From Rugosimonospora acidiphila (GTDB lineage Bacteria; Actinomycetota; Actinomycetes; Mycobacteriales; Micromonosporaceae): 64,000 nt of DNA. Positions 8,622-17,289 of this stretch are shown here, in pieces. Every line of letters begins with the position of its first letter. The first letter of the stretch is position 1. A program made the position numbers and the translations under genes. The DNA lies in contig NZ_BAABJQ010000002.1 of the NCBI RefSeq assembly GCF_039543385.1, forward strand, positions 518,382 through 582,381. The letters run 5' to 3'. Below the pieces are notes generated by a model that saw nothing but the letters and a program-made list of their open reading frames with translations, had not been told where the DNA came from and searched no databases.

Positions 8622-11600
8622 TCAGCGCCCGAGCGCACGTGCCACGAGGTCGAGTTGTTCTGCGGTGTGCCTCTTGGCGGACCCGGTGGCGGGTGCCGCC
8701 GACGCGGGCCTGGACACCAGGCCGAGCGGCCGTCCGCCCAACAGAGGTACCAGTTCGGCCAGCAGGTAGGTCCAGGCGCCCTGGTTGCGGGGCTCCTCCT
8801 GAGCCCAGATCAGGTCCGCGGCCGGGTAGGTGTTGAGCAGGGCGCGGAGCTCTTGGTCCGGGAGCGGGTAGAGCTGCTCGATGCGGACCAGGGCGACCGC
8901 CGGGTCCGGGAACTTCGCCAGCCGCGCGGCCAGTTCGTGGTAGAGCTTGCCCGTGACGATCAGCACCCGGCGCACCGCGGTGCGGTCGGCGACCGTGGGA
9001 TCGTCCAGGACGGGCTCGAACCGGCCCGCTGTGAAGGCGCTCAGCGGGCTGGCGCTGGCACGGGTGCGAAGCATTGACTTCGGGGTGAACACCACCAGCG
9101 GGCGACGCGGCCGGGCGTGAGCCTGCCGGCGCAGCAGATGGAAGTACGAGGCGGCGGTGGTGGGCTGGGCGATCGTCATGTTGTCCTCGGCGCATTGCTG
9201 GAGAAAGCGTTCGATGCGGCCCGAGGAATGGTCGGGCCCGCGTCCTTCCTGGCCATGAGGCAGAAGCAGCACCAGGGAGCAGTGCTGGCCCCATTTCTGG
9301 GCGCCGGAGGAGACGAACTCGTCCACGACGATCTGGGCGCCGTTGACGAAGTCGCCGAACTGGGCCTCCCACACGGTGAGTGCGTCGTCTCGTTCGACGG
9401 AGTAGCCGTACTCGAAGCCCATGGCGGCGTACTCGCTGAGCAGGGAGTCGTGGATCGCAAACGGCGCCTGGTCCGGGGAGAGCCTGGTCAGCGGCAGCCA
9501 CTCACTCCCGGTGGCGCGGTCGTGCAGGACGGCGTGGCGCTGCACGAACGTCCCCCGGCGGGAGTCCTGTCCCGCCAACCGCACCGCGGTGCCCTCCAGC
9601 AGCAGCGACCCGAGGGCGAGGAGTTCGGCGAAGGCCCAGTCGACGGGGACGCCTCCGTGCCCCATCTGCGTCCGCCGGTCGAGCAGTTGGGCGAGTTTAG
9701 GGTGGACGTCGAAGCCGTCCGGTGTCGTGCCGAAGGCGTCCGCGACCGTGGCCAGGGCCGCGGGGTCGACCGCGGTGTCGCGGGTATCCGTCCGGGCGAT
9801 GCCAGTTGTCTGCTGCGCTCCCGTCGGTGCCCACACCTGACCGGCGGCCGCGGCCGAACTGCGCCTCTCAGGGCTGTCCGTCGCGCCGCGGGTTTCGGCG
9901 AAAGCCCGCTCCAGCCGGTTCTGATAGTCGCGGTGTGCCTGGTCGTACTCGTCGCCGGTGAGGTCGCCACGGCCGACGAGGGCTTCCAGGTACAGGGCCC
10001 GTACCGTGCTCTTGTGTTCGATGAGCTGGTACATCCGGGGCTGGGTCATCGAGGGGTCGTCCGACTCGTTGTGGCCGCGCCGCCGGTAGCAGACGAGGTC
10101 GATCACGACGTCGCGGTGGAACCGCTGCCGGTAGGCGAAGGCCAGTTCGGCGACACGTACCACCGCCTCGGGGTCGTCGCCGTTGACGTGGAAGACCGGT
10201 GCCTGCACGGACTTGACGACGTCGGTGGAGTAGACCGAGCTGCGGGCGTCGGTGGGCAGGGTGGTGAACCCGACCTGGTTGTTGATGTTGATTCGGATCG
10301 CGCCGCCTGTGGTGTAGCCGCGCAGCTGCGACATCTGAACCGTTTCGCCGACCACGCCCTGGCCGGCCATGGCGGCGTCGCCGTGGATGATCACGGGCAG
10401 CGTACCGAAGGGCTTGTTCGGTCGTCGGTCCTGTCTGGCCCGCGCGATGCCCAGCAGGACGGCGTCGACCGCGTCGAGGTGTGAGGGGTTGGCGGCGATC
10501 AGCACGGGCAGGGTCTGCCCGTTCACGCTGCGGTAGATGCCCTCGGTGCCGAGGTGGTATTTGACATCTCCGGAGCCCTCGGCACTGTCGGTGCCCTCGA
10601 ACTCCCGGAAGACCTGGCTGTAGGTCTTGCCGGCGATGTTGGTCAGTACGTTCAGCCGCCCGCGATGCGCCATGGCGATGGCGCTGCCGTCGAGTCCGGC
10701 CTCGGCCGCCCGGCGCATCACGGCGTCCAGCAGCGGGATCAGCGACTCCCCGCCCTCGATGCTGAACCGGGTCTGGCCCACGTACTTGGTCTGGAGGAAC
10801 GTTTCGAATGCCTCGGCCTCGTTGAGCTTGCCCAGGATCCGCACCTGTTCGTCGCGGGTCGGCTTGGTGTACGGGGCCTCCAGGCGTTCCTGGAACCAAC
10901 GGCGCTGGACCGGGTCCTGGATGTGCATGTACTCCACGCCGACGGTGCGGCAGTACGCGTCGCGCAGCACCCGCAGGATCTCCCGCAGCGGCAGGCGCCG
11001 GACTCCGGCCCCGGCAAGGTCGTCGCACACGAACTCGCGGTCCAGGTCCCAGAAGCTCAAGCCGTGGCTCTCGATCTCCAGGTCGGGGTGCGACCGCTGC
11101 TGGTACACCAGCGGGTCGATGTCGGCCATCAGGTGCCCGCGGACCCGGAAGGCGTCGATCAGCGCCTGCACCCGGGCCGTCTTGTCGACGGCCCGGTCCG
11201 GATCCACGTGGATGTCCGCGGACCAGCGGATGGGAGCATACGGGATGCGCAGCGCGGCGAAGATGTCGTCGTAGAAGCCGTCGGCGCCGGTGAGCAGCTG
11301 GTGGATGCGTCGCAGGAACTCGCCCGAGGCGGCTCCCTGGATCACACGGTGGTCGTAGGTACTGGTGAGCGTGACGGTCATGCCGACCGCGAGCTCAGCG
11401 AGGGTCCGGGGGCCGGCCCCGTGGTACTGCGCCGGGTAGTCCAGCGAGCCGGCCGCCACGACGCAGCCCTGCCCCCGCATCAGGCGCGGCACCGAGTGGA
11501 CGGTGCCGGTGCCGCCCGGGTTGGTCAGCGACAGGGTCGTGCCGGCGAGGTCGTCGGGGGTCAAGCGCGCGTCGCGGGCCCGTGTGACGACGTCGTCGCA

Positions 11601-12104
11601 GGCGTGGACGAACGCCGTGAAGTCCAGCCGGTCAGCGGCCTTGACGTTCGGCACCACCAACCGCCGCGAGCCGTCGGGGTCGGTCACGTCGACGGCGATG
11701 CCGAGGTTCACGTGAGGCGGGGTGACCAGGACGGGGCGCCCGTCGATGACGTCGAAGGAGCAGTTCAGCTCGGGAAAGTCCCGTAGGGCGGTGACGATCG
11801 CCCAGCCGAGCAGGTGGGTGACGCTGATCCTTCCGCCGCGGGCCCTGGCGAGGTGGTTGTTGATCACGATGCGGTTGTCGACCATCAGCTTGGCTGGCAG
11901 GTCCCGCACGCTGGTTGCCGTCGGGATGTCAAGGCTGGATTCCATGTGCCCGACCAGGGCACGGGCGGCGCCGCGCAGCGGCTCGAAGGTCCCCTCGGAC
12001 GCGTCACCGTCGAGAGTCTCGTGTCCGTCCCTTCCGAGTCTGCGCGTGGTCGCGGTCCTCGTCGGGGGGTGGGTATCTGTTGCTGCCGTCACATCTACCG
12101 ACAT
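8622..12104 (-). CDS. kgd: Multifunctional 2-oxoglutarate decarboxylase/dehydrogenase E1-E2 fusion (Kgd type)
   Basis: 1160 aa, cytosolic TCA-cycle enzyme using thiamine diphosphate to decarboxylate 2-oxoglutarate, with a fused succinyltransferase domain. E2 catalytic domain at about 50-280: TSVRDLPAKLMVDNRIVINN, then the DHRVIQGA catalytic His motif. E1 part from about 310: MAHRGRLNVLTNIAGK, VKYHLGTEG, and the ThDP/Mg motif GDAAMAGQGVVGETVQMS with NINNQVGFTT. Mycobacterial Kgd is about 1230 aa; here the conserved N-terminal helix region (N-E-W-L-x-E-E-M-Y) is absent and replaced by a short Thr/Arg-rich leader. ATG 12104 has AGGAG at 8 nt. No lpd or sucB nearby. GGTACC, very common in the 46-48 kb genes, is almost absent here, hinting at a different origin. 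Confidence 0.93.
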   Translation of the reverse strand: MSVDVTAATDTHPPTRTATTRRLGRDGHETLDGDASEGTFEPLRGAARALVGHMESSLDIPTATSVRDLPAKLMVDNRIVINNHLARARGGRISVTHLLGWAIVTALRDFPELNCSFDVIDGRPVLVTPPHVNLGIAVDVTDPDGSRRLVVPNVKAADRLDFTAFVHACDDVVTRARDARLTPDDLAGTTLSLTNPGGTGTVHSVPRLMRGQGCVVAAGSLDYPAQYHGAGPRTLAELAVGMTVTLTSTYDHRVIQGAASGEFLRRIHQLLTGADGFYDDIFAALRIPYAPIRWSADIHVDPDRAVDKTARVQALIDAFRVRGHLMADIDPLVYQQRSHPDLEIESHGLSFWDLDREFVCDDLAGAGVRRLPLREILRVLRDAYCRTVGVEYMHIQDPVQRRWFQERLEAPYTKPTRDEQVRILGKLNEAEAFETFLQTKYVGQTRFSIEGGESLIPLLDAVMRRAAEAGLDGSAIAMAHRGRLNVLTNIAGKTYSQVFREFEGTDSAEGSGDVKYHLGTEGIYRSVNGQTLPVLIAANPSHLDAVDAVLLGIARARQDRRPNKPFGTLPVIIHGDAAMAGQGVVGETVQMSQLRGYTTGGAIRININNQVGFTTLPTDARSSVYSTDVVKSVQAPVFHVNGDDPEAVVRVAELAFAYRQRFHRDVVIDLVCYRRRGHNESDDPSMTQPRMYQLIEHKSTVRALYLEALVGRGDLTGDEYDQAHRDYQNRLERAFAETRGATDSPERRSSAAAAGQVWAPTGAQQTTGIARTDTRDTAVDPAALATVADAFGTTPDGFDVHPKLAQLLDRRTQMGHGGVPVDWAFAELLALGSLLLEGTAVRLAGQDSRRGTFVQRHAVLHDRATGSEWLPLTRLSPDQAPFAIHDSLLSEYAAMGFEYGYSVERDDALTVWEAQFGDFVNGAQIVVDEFVSSGAQKWGQHCSLVLLLPHGQEGRGPDHSSGRIERFLQQCAEDNMTIAQPTTAASYFHLLRRQAHARPRRPLVVFTPKSMLRTRASASPLSAFTAGRFEPVLDDPTVADRTAVRRVLIVTGKLYHELAARLAKFPDPAVALVRIEQLYPLPDQELRALLNTYPAADLIWAQEEPRNQGAWTYLLAELVPLLGGRPLGLVSRPASAAPATGSAKRHTAEQLDLVARALGR

Positions 12105-12330
12105 AGTCGATCTCCTGCCATCGTCGAAACGTTCGGCCCGGCCACGGTTGTGCGGGCCGAGAGTGTGGTGGTGAGCCGCCGCAGGACGCCGCGGAGGGGA
12201 GGCCACCCGCGTCAGGGGCTGTCGACGACGGCGTCGACGAGCCGGGCGGGACCAGAACCGGGACGCAGACGGCCTGGGTGAGCACCCGGGCGCCGGCGAC
12301 AGTGGTCAGCGGACCGCTCGCGGTGGTGGC

Positions 12331-12570
12331 CTAGTGGGAGGCGTTCGCGACCCCGGCGGTGAAACCGGCCGCGGTGACGATGCCTGTGATCAGGCTCGTG
12401 GAACCACTCGTCGTCGGGAACCGCTGGTACACGCGCCTCATCGGCAGATCCGCGGCGGCCCGGACCTCGCTCATGTTCACCGCTTGGATACCGCGCAGGT
12501 AGAACACCCGCTCGGCGGCGTCGAGCAGTTGGCCACGCAGGGCCTCCTGGGCCGCGGTCGTCAGTGACAC
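12331..12570 (-). pseudogene. TetR-family regulator, truncated after the HTH
   Basis: GTG 12570 with GGAGG at 4 nt starts a 79-residue product. Residues 1-45 are a standard TetR N-terminus: LLDAAERVFYLRGIQAVNMS, then EVRAAADLPMRRVYQRFPT. At the point where TetR proteins normally continue with K-x-x-L the sequence turns to TSGSTSLITGIV and ends. The ligand-binding domain is missing, so the gene is broken even though its operators (12588-12605, 12622-12639) are intact. Confidence 0.75.
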
Positions 12571-12587
12571 GGGACCTCCACTAGCGG

Positions 12588-12605
12588 TGAGAATGACCAT
12601 TCTCA
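12588..12605. promoter_or_regulatory. TetR-type operator, copy 1
   Basis: Perfect 18-bp palindrome TGAGAATG-AC-CATTCTCA immediately upstream of the truncated tetR gene. It matches copy 2 except for the central 2 bp. Confidence 0.8.
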
Positions 12606-12621
12606 AGATACAGATCGTCAC

Positions 12622-12639
12622 TGAGAATGAACATTCTCA
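12622..12639. promoter_or_regulatory. TetR-type operator, copy 2
   Basis: Perfect 18-bp palindrome TGAGAATG-AA-CATTCTCA, centre-to-centre 34 bp from copy 1, i.e. about three helical turns on the same face. An ATG inside it (12627) opens a 39-codon rightward frame that looks like the start of a lost divergent target gene. Confidence 0.8.
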
Positions 12640-13192
12640 AGTTGGGTACCCCCGTGGTGAGCTTCGTCATCGAGCTCGCCGACACGGCACTTCTGGTCAC
12701 CATCGATCGGCAGGACCATCTACCGGCCAAGCCCACTACGACCTGACCAGTCCCGACGAGATCACGGCCTGTATGGGCGACCTCACCCAGCGACTCACAC
12801 AACCTGAACCCACTCCTCGACAAATCCCATAGGGACGACACCCCCCGAACTCGTCAAGGGCCTGGGAGGCGGGACCTTCCGGTTCCGGTCGTCGCCTGGG
12901 CCGAATGCCCGTAATCGGCACCGGTACGGCGTCAACATCGTCAAGAATGAGCAGGGACGCCTGCGTAGGGCCGGGTGGGCCGAGGCGGTGTGGGTCGGAT
13001 CGGGCGGCATCCCCTTGGTGAATGCGGGGCACCGCGACCTGACTTCCGGATCGGGCTGCGGGCGCTACACCTGTCACCGGGGCCCCTGCGTCTCGTCGGC
13101 GCAAAACGGGCACAGACTCCGCTACCGCCACCACTGGGTGGGCCGATGTTCGCTCCTTCGCCGCGTGCCCGTCGACGACGCCGTCGGCGCAT
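12640..13192. other. Decayed stretch after the TetR operators
   Basis: No intact gene. The rightward frame from 12627 reads LGTPVVSFVIELADTALLVT and stops at 12746. The rest has no frame with convincing domain content. Confidence 0.4.
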
Positions 13193-13227
13193 CGCAGGTC
13201 ATGGCGACCGCGTCGCGATGACCTGCG
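13193..13227. repeat. 16-bp inverted repeat with 3-nt loop
   Basis: Arms 13193-13208 and 13212-13227 (CGCAGGTCAT-G/C-GCGAC) pair with one mismatch around a CGC loop. It lies 83 bp before the hemerythrin start. Possibly a terminator of a lost gene, an operator, or an intergenic repeat. Confidence 0.55.
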
Positions 13228-13310
13228 CCACTGATTCGGCGCAGCGATGAACCGCTGCCACAGCCAGTTCGTTCGCGACAGCAGAAGGCCAATCGTCTGA
13301 GGAGGACCGC

Positions 13311-14006
13311 ATGGCAGCGAAACAACCGGGACAGATGACCCGAGAGATGCACATGGTGCATACCGCATTTCGGCGCGAGTTCGGCCTGGTACCCGACCTC
13401 GTCCGCAGCGCGGCGGCGGGGGACCGCGAGCGGGCGGAGATCATCGCCGACCACTTCGGAACTATCAATGTGGCGCTAGAGGAGCATCACGGCGGTGAGG
13501 ACCGTGATCTTTGGCCGCGGCTGCGCGAGCGCTGCCCGGAAGAGATTCAACCGCTCGTCCACCGCATGGAGGAACAGCACCGGCGCATCGCGCAGCTCGT
13601 GCTCGACCTGACGACGACGCTGGCGGTCTGGCGGACCGACGGGAACGCCGAAAGCCGCGACCACGCGCTGAACACCCTCGACCAGTTCCTGCCGGTGCTG
13701 CGTGAACATCTCGGCGACGAGGAGGAGCATGTGCTCCCACTGATCGAAAAGCACATCACGGGCGACGAGTGGGACACGATGGTGGCCACCTCCGCCGCCG
13801 GGACCCCGCCGGACAAGATATCGCTGTTCTTCGGGATCATGATGTACGAGGGCGACCCGGCCGCCGTTGAGGACGCCCTGCGTAACATGCCCGGCGAGGT
13901 TCGCGCCCTCATCGTCGAAGCGGCCCCACGGGCATACGCGGAGTACGCCACCCGTCTCTACGGCACGCCGACCCCGCCGCTGGGCTCCACGCTGCCCAGT
14001 CGCTGA
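13311..14006 (+). CDS. Hemerythrin-domain protein
   Basis: 231 aa, soluble. A four-helix hemerythrin/HHE-cation-binding domain spans about residues 5-160. Candidate di-iron ligands are in helix 1 (EMHMVHTAFRREF), helix 2 (ALEEHHGGEDRDLWPRL), helix 3 (HRMEEQHRRI) and helix 4 (LREHLGDEEEHVLPLIEKH). A C-terminal helical region of about 70 aa follows. These proteins bind O2, NO or iron. Clear AGGAGG box 6 nt before the ATG. Monocistronic; the neighbouring DNA on both sides is decayed. Confidence 0.88.
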   Translation: MAAKQPGQMTREMHMVHTAFRREFGLVPDLVRSAAAGDRERAEIIADHFGTINVALEEHHGGEDRDLWPRLRERCPEEIQPLVHRMEEQHRRIAQLVLDLTTTLAVWRTDGNAESRDHALNTLDQFLPVLREHLGDEEEHVLPLIEKHITGDEWDTMVATSAAGTPPDKISLFFGIMMYEGDPAAVEDALRNMPGEVRALIVEAAPRAYAEYATRLYGTPTPPLGSTLPSR

Positions 14007-14233
14007 TCCCCTCGACCTCCAGGTGCCCACCCAACAGTCGTTTCTTTGTACCAGCGCCTCGACACGCCCGCCGCAGCCTCGGTTCAGGAACGGGCTCTTG
14101 GGTTGCCCCGGCAGGCACCGTCGGCCACGTTCGCCGCCCGCCGAGTTTCTTGTTGATGCCGCTGGATCGGTAGACGATGGTGTCAATGCGGATGCCTGGC
14201 TTCGGATCGCCGAGAGCGACCACGAGGCGGGTG

Positions 14234-15157
14234 TCAGCTCGACTGCCGACGGGCCTGCCTCACCTCGCGGTCAATCGCCCAGGCGTCGGCGACCGACCCG
14301 ATATGGCCGATCTTGTCGGGGTTGATCACCGCGCGGATGGCCTGAATCTGCCCGCCGAGCACATCGAGGGCCAGAACATAGAGCACCCTTCCGTCCCGGT
14401 CGCGGAAGATCGCGCCGGGCTCACCGTTAACCTCGTGCGACTCGAGTGACACGTCGATCCGGATCAGCCACGGGAAGACGCTGGTCAGGACCCGCGCCAC
14501 ATTTTCCGCACCCATGATGGCCTTGGCCAACTGCGGAGCCTTGCCGCCGCCGTCCCCGACCAACCGCACATCGGCGGCTAGCAGGTCCCGCAGCCTGCTC
14601 ACATCGCCATTCTTCAGCGCGTCGAAGAACCGCGTCGCCAGCTTCTGCCGCTCCCGACGGTCCGCTTCGAACCGCGGCCGCCCGTCCTGCATATGCCGCC
14701 GCGCCCGCACCAGCAGCTGCCGGCATGCCGACTCCGAACGCCCCACCGCCACGGAGATTTCGTCGAACCCGAAGGCGAACACGTCCCGCAGCACAAACAC
14801 CGCCCGCTCCAGCGGGCTCAGCCGCTCCAGCAGCAGCAACGCCGCCATCGACACCGAGTCGGCCAGTTCCACCGACCGCGCCGGATCCTGATACGGATCG
14901 CTCAGCAACGGCTCGGGAAACCACGGGCCCACGTACTCCTCCCGCCGAACCCGCGCGGAGCGCAGGACATCGATCGAGATCCGCGTCACCACGGCCGACA
15001 GAAAAGCCTTGGTCGACGTGGGAACGGTCACCGAGCCGTCAAAACGCAGCCAGGTCTCCTGCACCGCATCCTCGGCCTCCCCCACACTGCCCAGGATCCG
15101 ATAGGCGATCGAAAACAGCAGCGGTCGCAGGTCCTCGAACTCTTCGACCTTGCTCAC
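14234..15157 (-). CDS. ECF41-type RNA polymerase sigma factor with SnoaL-like C-terminal domain
   Basis: 307 aa. Sigma region 2 (about 8-75) has FSIAYRILGSVGEAEDAVQE; region 4 (about 110-165) has LSPLERAVFVLRDVFAFGF and the recognition helix ESACRQLLVRARRHM. The C-terminal NTF2/SnoaL-like extension (about 175-290) controls activity in this group. All three signature motifs of ECF41 appear in variant form: PWFPEP in the linker, DGGGK and NPDKI in the extension. GTG 15157 is chosen because of a GGAGGGG box 7 nt upstream. It lies 147 bp downstream of the ahpD-like gene, the classic ECF41 partner. No anti-sigma factor, as usual for the group. Confidence 0.92.
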   Translation of the reverse strand: MSKVEEFEDLRPLLFSIAYRILGSVGEAEDAVQETWLRFDGSVTVPTSTKAFLSAVVTRISIDVLRSARVRREEYVGPWFPEPLLSDPYQDPARSVELADSVSMAALLLLERLSPLERAVFVLRDVFAFGFDEISVAVGRSESACRQLLVRARRHMQDGRPRFEADRRERQKLATRFFDALKNGDVSRLRDLLAADVRLVGDGGGKAPQLAKAIMGAENVARVLTSVFPWLIRIDVSLESHEVNGEPGAIFRDRDGRVLYVLALDVLGGQIQAIRAVINPDKIGHIGSVADAWAIDREVRQARRQSS

Positions 15158-15304
15158 GTCGGATCCCCTCCCCGAAGCCCTTTCACCCGGCCGTACTCGC
15201 CGGCACAGGCATCTCCTGACACGAACGACCGGCAGCCCGAGTAATCCCCCGAACCCGAGGGCCCGGAGCCCGCAGCCGAAACTCGAGCCCGTTGATGATG
15301 CCGT

Positions 15305-15778
15305 TCAGTGGAACTGCCCAGGCTCATAGTTGCCGGCCGGCTGCCGGGTAATGATATTCAACCGGTTCACCGTGTTCATGAGGGACACCAGGATCACCAG
15401 GGTCATGAGCTGCCCTTCGTCGTAGTGCTTGGCGGCGTTCGCCCACACTTCGTCGCTGACACCACCGGCCGCGTCCGCGACGCGGGTCCCCTGCTCCGCC
15501 AACTCCAACGCGGCACGCTCGGCCTCGGTGAAGACCGTGGCCTCCCGCCAGGCCGCGACCAGGTTCAGCCGCACCGAGGCCTCGCCGGCAGCGGCGGCCT
15601 CCTTGGTGTGCATGTCGATGCACACAGCGCAGCCGTTGATCTGACTGATGCGAAGCGCCACCAGTTCCTGCGTGGCGGTCGGCAACGACGAGTTCTTGAG
15701 CTCCCGGCCCAACGACATCAAGTGCTTGAGGGCCTTGCCGGCGGTCGGGTCGGCGAAGTAGTTCAATCGCGGGTCCAT
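15305..15778 (-). CDS. Carboxymuconolactone decarboxylase/AhpD-like protein
   Basis: 157 aa, cytosolic. The AhpD/CMD core contains the redox pair in QINGCAVCIDMHTKEAAAAG (Cys-x-x-Cys followed by His), as in alkylhydroperoxidase AhpD. MTLVILVSLMNTVNRLNI near the C-terminus is the second conserved helix. ATG 15778 has a GGAGGA box at about 7 nt. It is preceded by an excellent ECF41 promoter and followed by the sigma factor itself. CMD proteins are the standard target of ECF41 sigma factors, probably in oxidative stress. Confidence 0.9.
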   Translation of the reverse strand: MDPRLNYFADPTAGKALKHLMSLGRELKNSSLPTATQELVALRISQINGCAVCIDMHTKEAAAAGEASVRLNLVAAWREATVFTEAERAALELAEQGTRVADAAGGVSDEVWANAAKHYDEGQLMTLVILVSLMNTVNRLNIITRQPAGNYEPGQFH

Positions 15779-15816
15779 CGTGCGCTCCTCCGTGGTCGTC
15801 GTGCCTACACCCACGA

Positions 15817-15843
15817 GACGGGATACCCCGACCCCCTGTGACA
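15817..15843 (-). promoter_or_regulatory. ECF41-dependent promoter of the ahpD-like gene
   Basis: On the minus strand, TGTCACA (15843-15837) is followed after exactly 16 bp by CGTC (15820-15817). This matches the ECF41 consensus (-35 TGTCACA, -10 CGTC, spacer about 16). The -10 lies about 38 bp upstream of the ATG at 15778. Confidence 0.85.
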
Positions 15844-16118
15844 TGAAGGATGGATCTGCCGCAGACAGTGCTCACCGACGCTGACGCCCCAAATCGCTCT
15901 CGATAGTCATCGACCGTGCCGCGGGTGCGAGGACGTCCGGACGTGCCGAATCGTGGGCGTTCTTGGCTGCTGTGGCGGTTGTCTGGATCCAGGTGAAGAG
16001 CGGGCGTGTCCGCTGGGAGCGTGAACGCGTCCGACTGGCAGAGGCGGGCTGGCCGCTCGCGGCCGGAGGATCGAGCTATCCAATCCGCGGCCGTCGCCGC
16101 CATATTCAGGAGGTCCTC

Positions 16119-16421
16119 GTGTTCATCGCGATCGTCGACTTCAAGACCGCTGCCACCGACCGGGCCAATGCCCTCGCCCAACTCGACGGGCAGGGTAATC
16201 GGGTACGCGCCATGCCGGGCAACATCGCTTTCCGGATCTACGGCGCGCGTGAGGACGACACCGCGGTCACCATAGTGCACGAGTGGAACGACGAGGCTTC
16301 GTTCGCCGCCTACCTGAGGTCGGATTCCTTCGCGCAATTCGGCGAGGTGATCCGGCCGATGATGATCGCAGCGCCGGTGAGCCGACGCTTTCGCGCCGAC
16401 CTGCTGGAGACGGTGGCGTAA
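16119..16421 (+). CDS. Antibiotic biosynthesis monooxygenase (ABM) domain protein
   Basis: 100 aa, one ferredoxin-like ABM fold. It starts MFIAIVDFKTAATDRANAL, then MPGNIAFRIYGAREDDTAVT and HEWNDEASFAAYLRSDSF, the conserved strand and helix pattern with W-x-x-x-x-x-F-x-x-Y/H-x-x-S. Such proteins are cofactor-free monooxygenases or heme-degradation-like enzymes. GTG 16119 is fixed by AGGAGG 5 nt upstream. It is followed after 46 bp by an AraC regulator on the same strand. Confidence 0.85.
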   Translation: MFIAIVDFKTAATDRANALAQLDGQGNRVRAMPGNIAFRIYGAREDDTAVTIVHEWNDEASFAAYLRSDSFAQFGEVIRPMMIAAPVSRRFRADLLETVA

Positions 16422-16467
16422 CCGGGATCACGACGAACTTCTAGAATCGGCCCGTGCGAGGCCGTCG

Positions 16468-17220
16468 ATGACCCACAAGGCGTACAGCTTCGTCCGCACG
16501 TTCGCGCCGGAGTTCGCTCGCGACCTGTGTGTGGAGCGCCACTACCTGCTCTGCGCCTCCGCCGGGACCCTCCGGCTGGAGGCGCAGGGTCAGGCATGGT
16601 TGCTGCCGCCGGCACGGGCCGCCCTGATCGAGGCGGGCCGACCGATCCGGGTGAGCATCCCGCGGCCGGTCACGACCGCGTCGGTCCTGTTCGATACCGG
16701 ATTCACTCCGGCCCCGCCAGCACCCTTGACCGTATTCGACCTCAACCCGCTGGCACGCGCACTGCTGACCGAGTGCCGCACGTGGGGCGAGTGCGACGAG
16801 CCCCTCACGGCGTACGCGGAGACGCTGTTCGCCGCGCTCGCCGCGGTGACCTGGCGGCTCGCCCAGCAGCCGAGCCCGGTCGTCGTGCCGGCGGGGCGAT
16901 CACCGGAACTGCGCCGGGCCCTTGAGCTGACCGAGCAGCAGCTCGGCGGTGAGGTCCGGTTCGAGGACGTGGCAGACGAAGTTGGCCTCGCGCCGCGGTC
17001 GCTGGCACGGCGCTTTGAGGACGAGACCGGCATGACCTGGCGCGCGGTCCTGCGCCGAATGCGGGTGTTGGGTGCGATCGAGGAGCTCGCCGCGGGAGAC
17101 ACCCCGGTAACCACAATCGCATTCATGGTCGGGTACACCTCACTGTCGGCGTTCAACGCCGCATTCAGGGAGCTGACCGGCCGCACGCCAACGGAGTACC
17201 GGGCCAGCTTTCGGCCCTGA
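16468..17220 (+). CDS. AraC-family transcriptional regulator
   Basis: 250 aa. Residues 1-125 form a cupin-like N-terminal domain (HYLLCASAGTLRLEAQGQAW, LLPPARAALIEAGRP). Two helix-turn-helix motifs lie at about 150-245: FEDVADEVGLAPRSLARRFE and TTIAFMVGYTSLSAFNAAFR, ending RELTGRTPTEYR, the AraC signature. It follows the ABM monooxygenase and may regulate it and the broken MFS gene downstream. Confidence 0.88.
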   Translation: MTHKAYSFVRTFAPEFARDLCVERHYLLCASAGTLRLEAQGQAWLLPPARAALIEAGRPIRVSIPRPVTTASVLFDTGFTPAPPAPLTVFDLNPLARALLTECRTWGECDEPLTAYAETLFAALAAVTWRLAQQPSPVVVPAGRSPELRRALELTEQQLGGEVRFEDVADEVGLAPRSLARRFEDETGMTWRAVLRRMRVLGAIEELAAGDTPVTTIAFMVGYTSLSAFNAAFRELTGRTPTEYRASFRP

Positions 17221-17289
17221 CCGCCGAGACGGTAGGACACACCTAGAGCCGTGTTTCAGATGCTGAGGGGGCCTGGAGTAGCTGGCGCT

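Noticed and set aside
12627..12746. 39-codon frame starting inside TetR operator 2
   Set aside because: No ribosome-binding site independent of the operator and it ends without a domain; treated as a relic of the divergent target.
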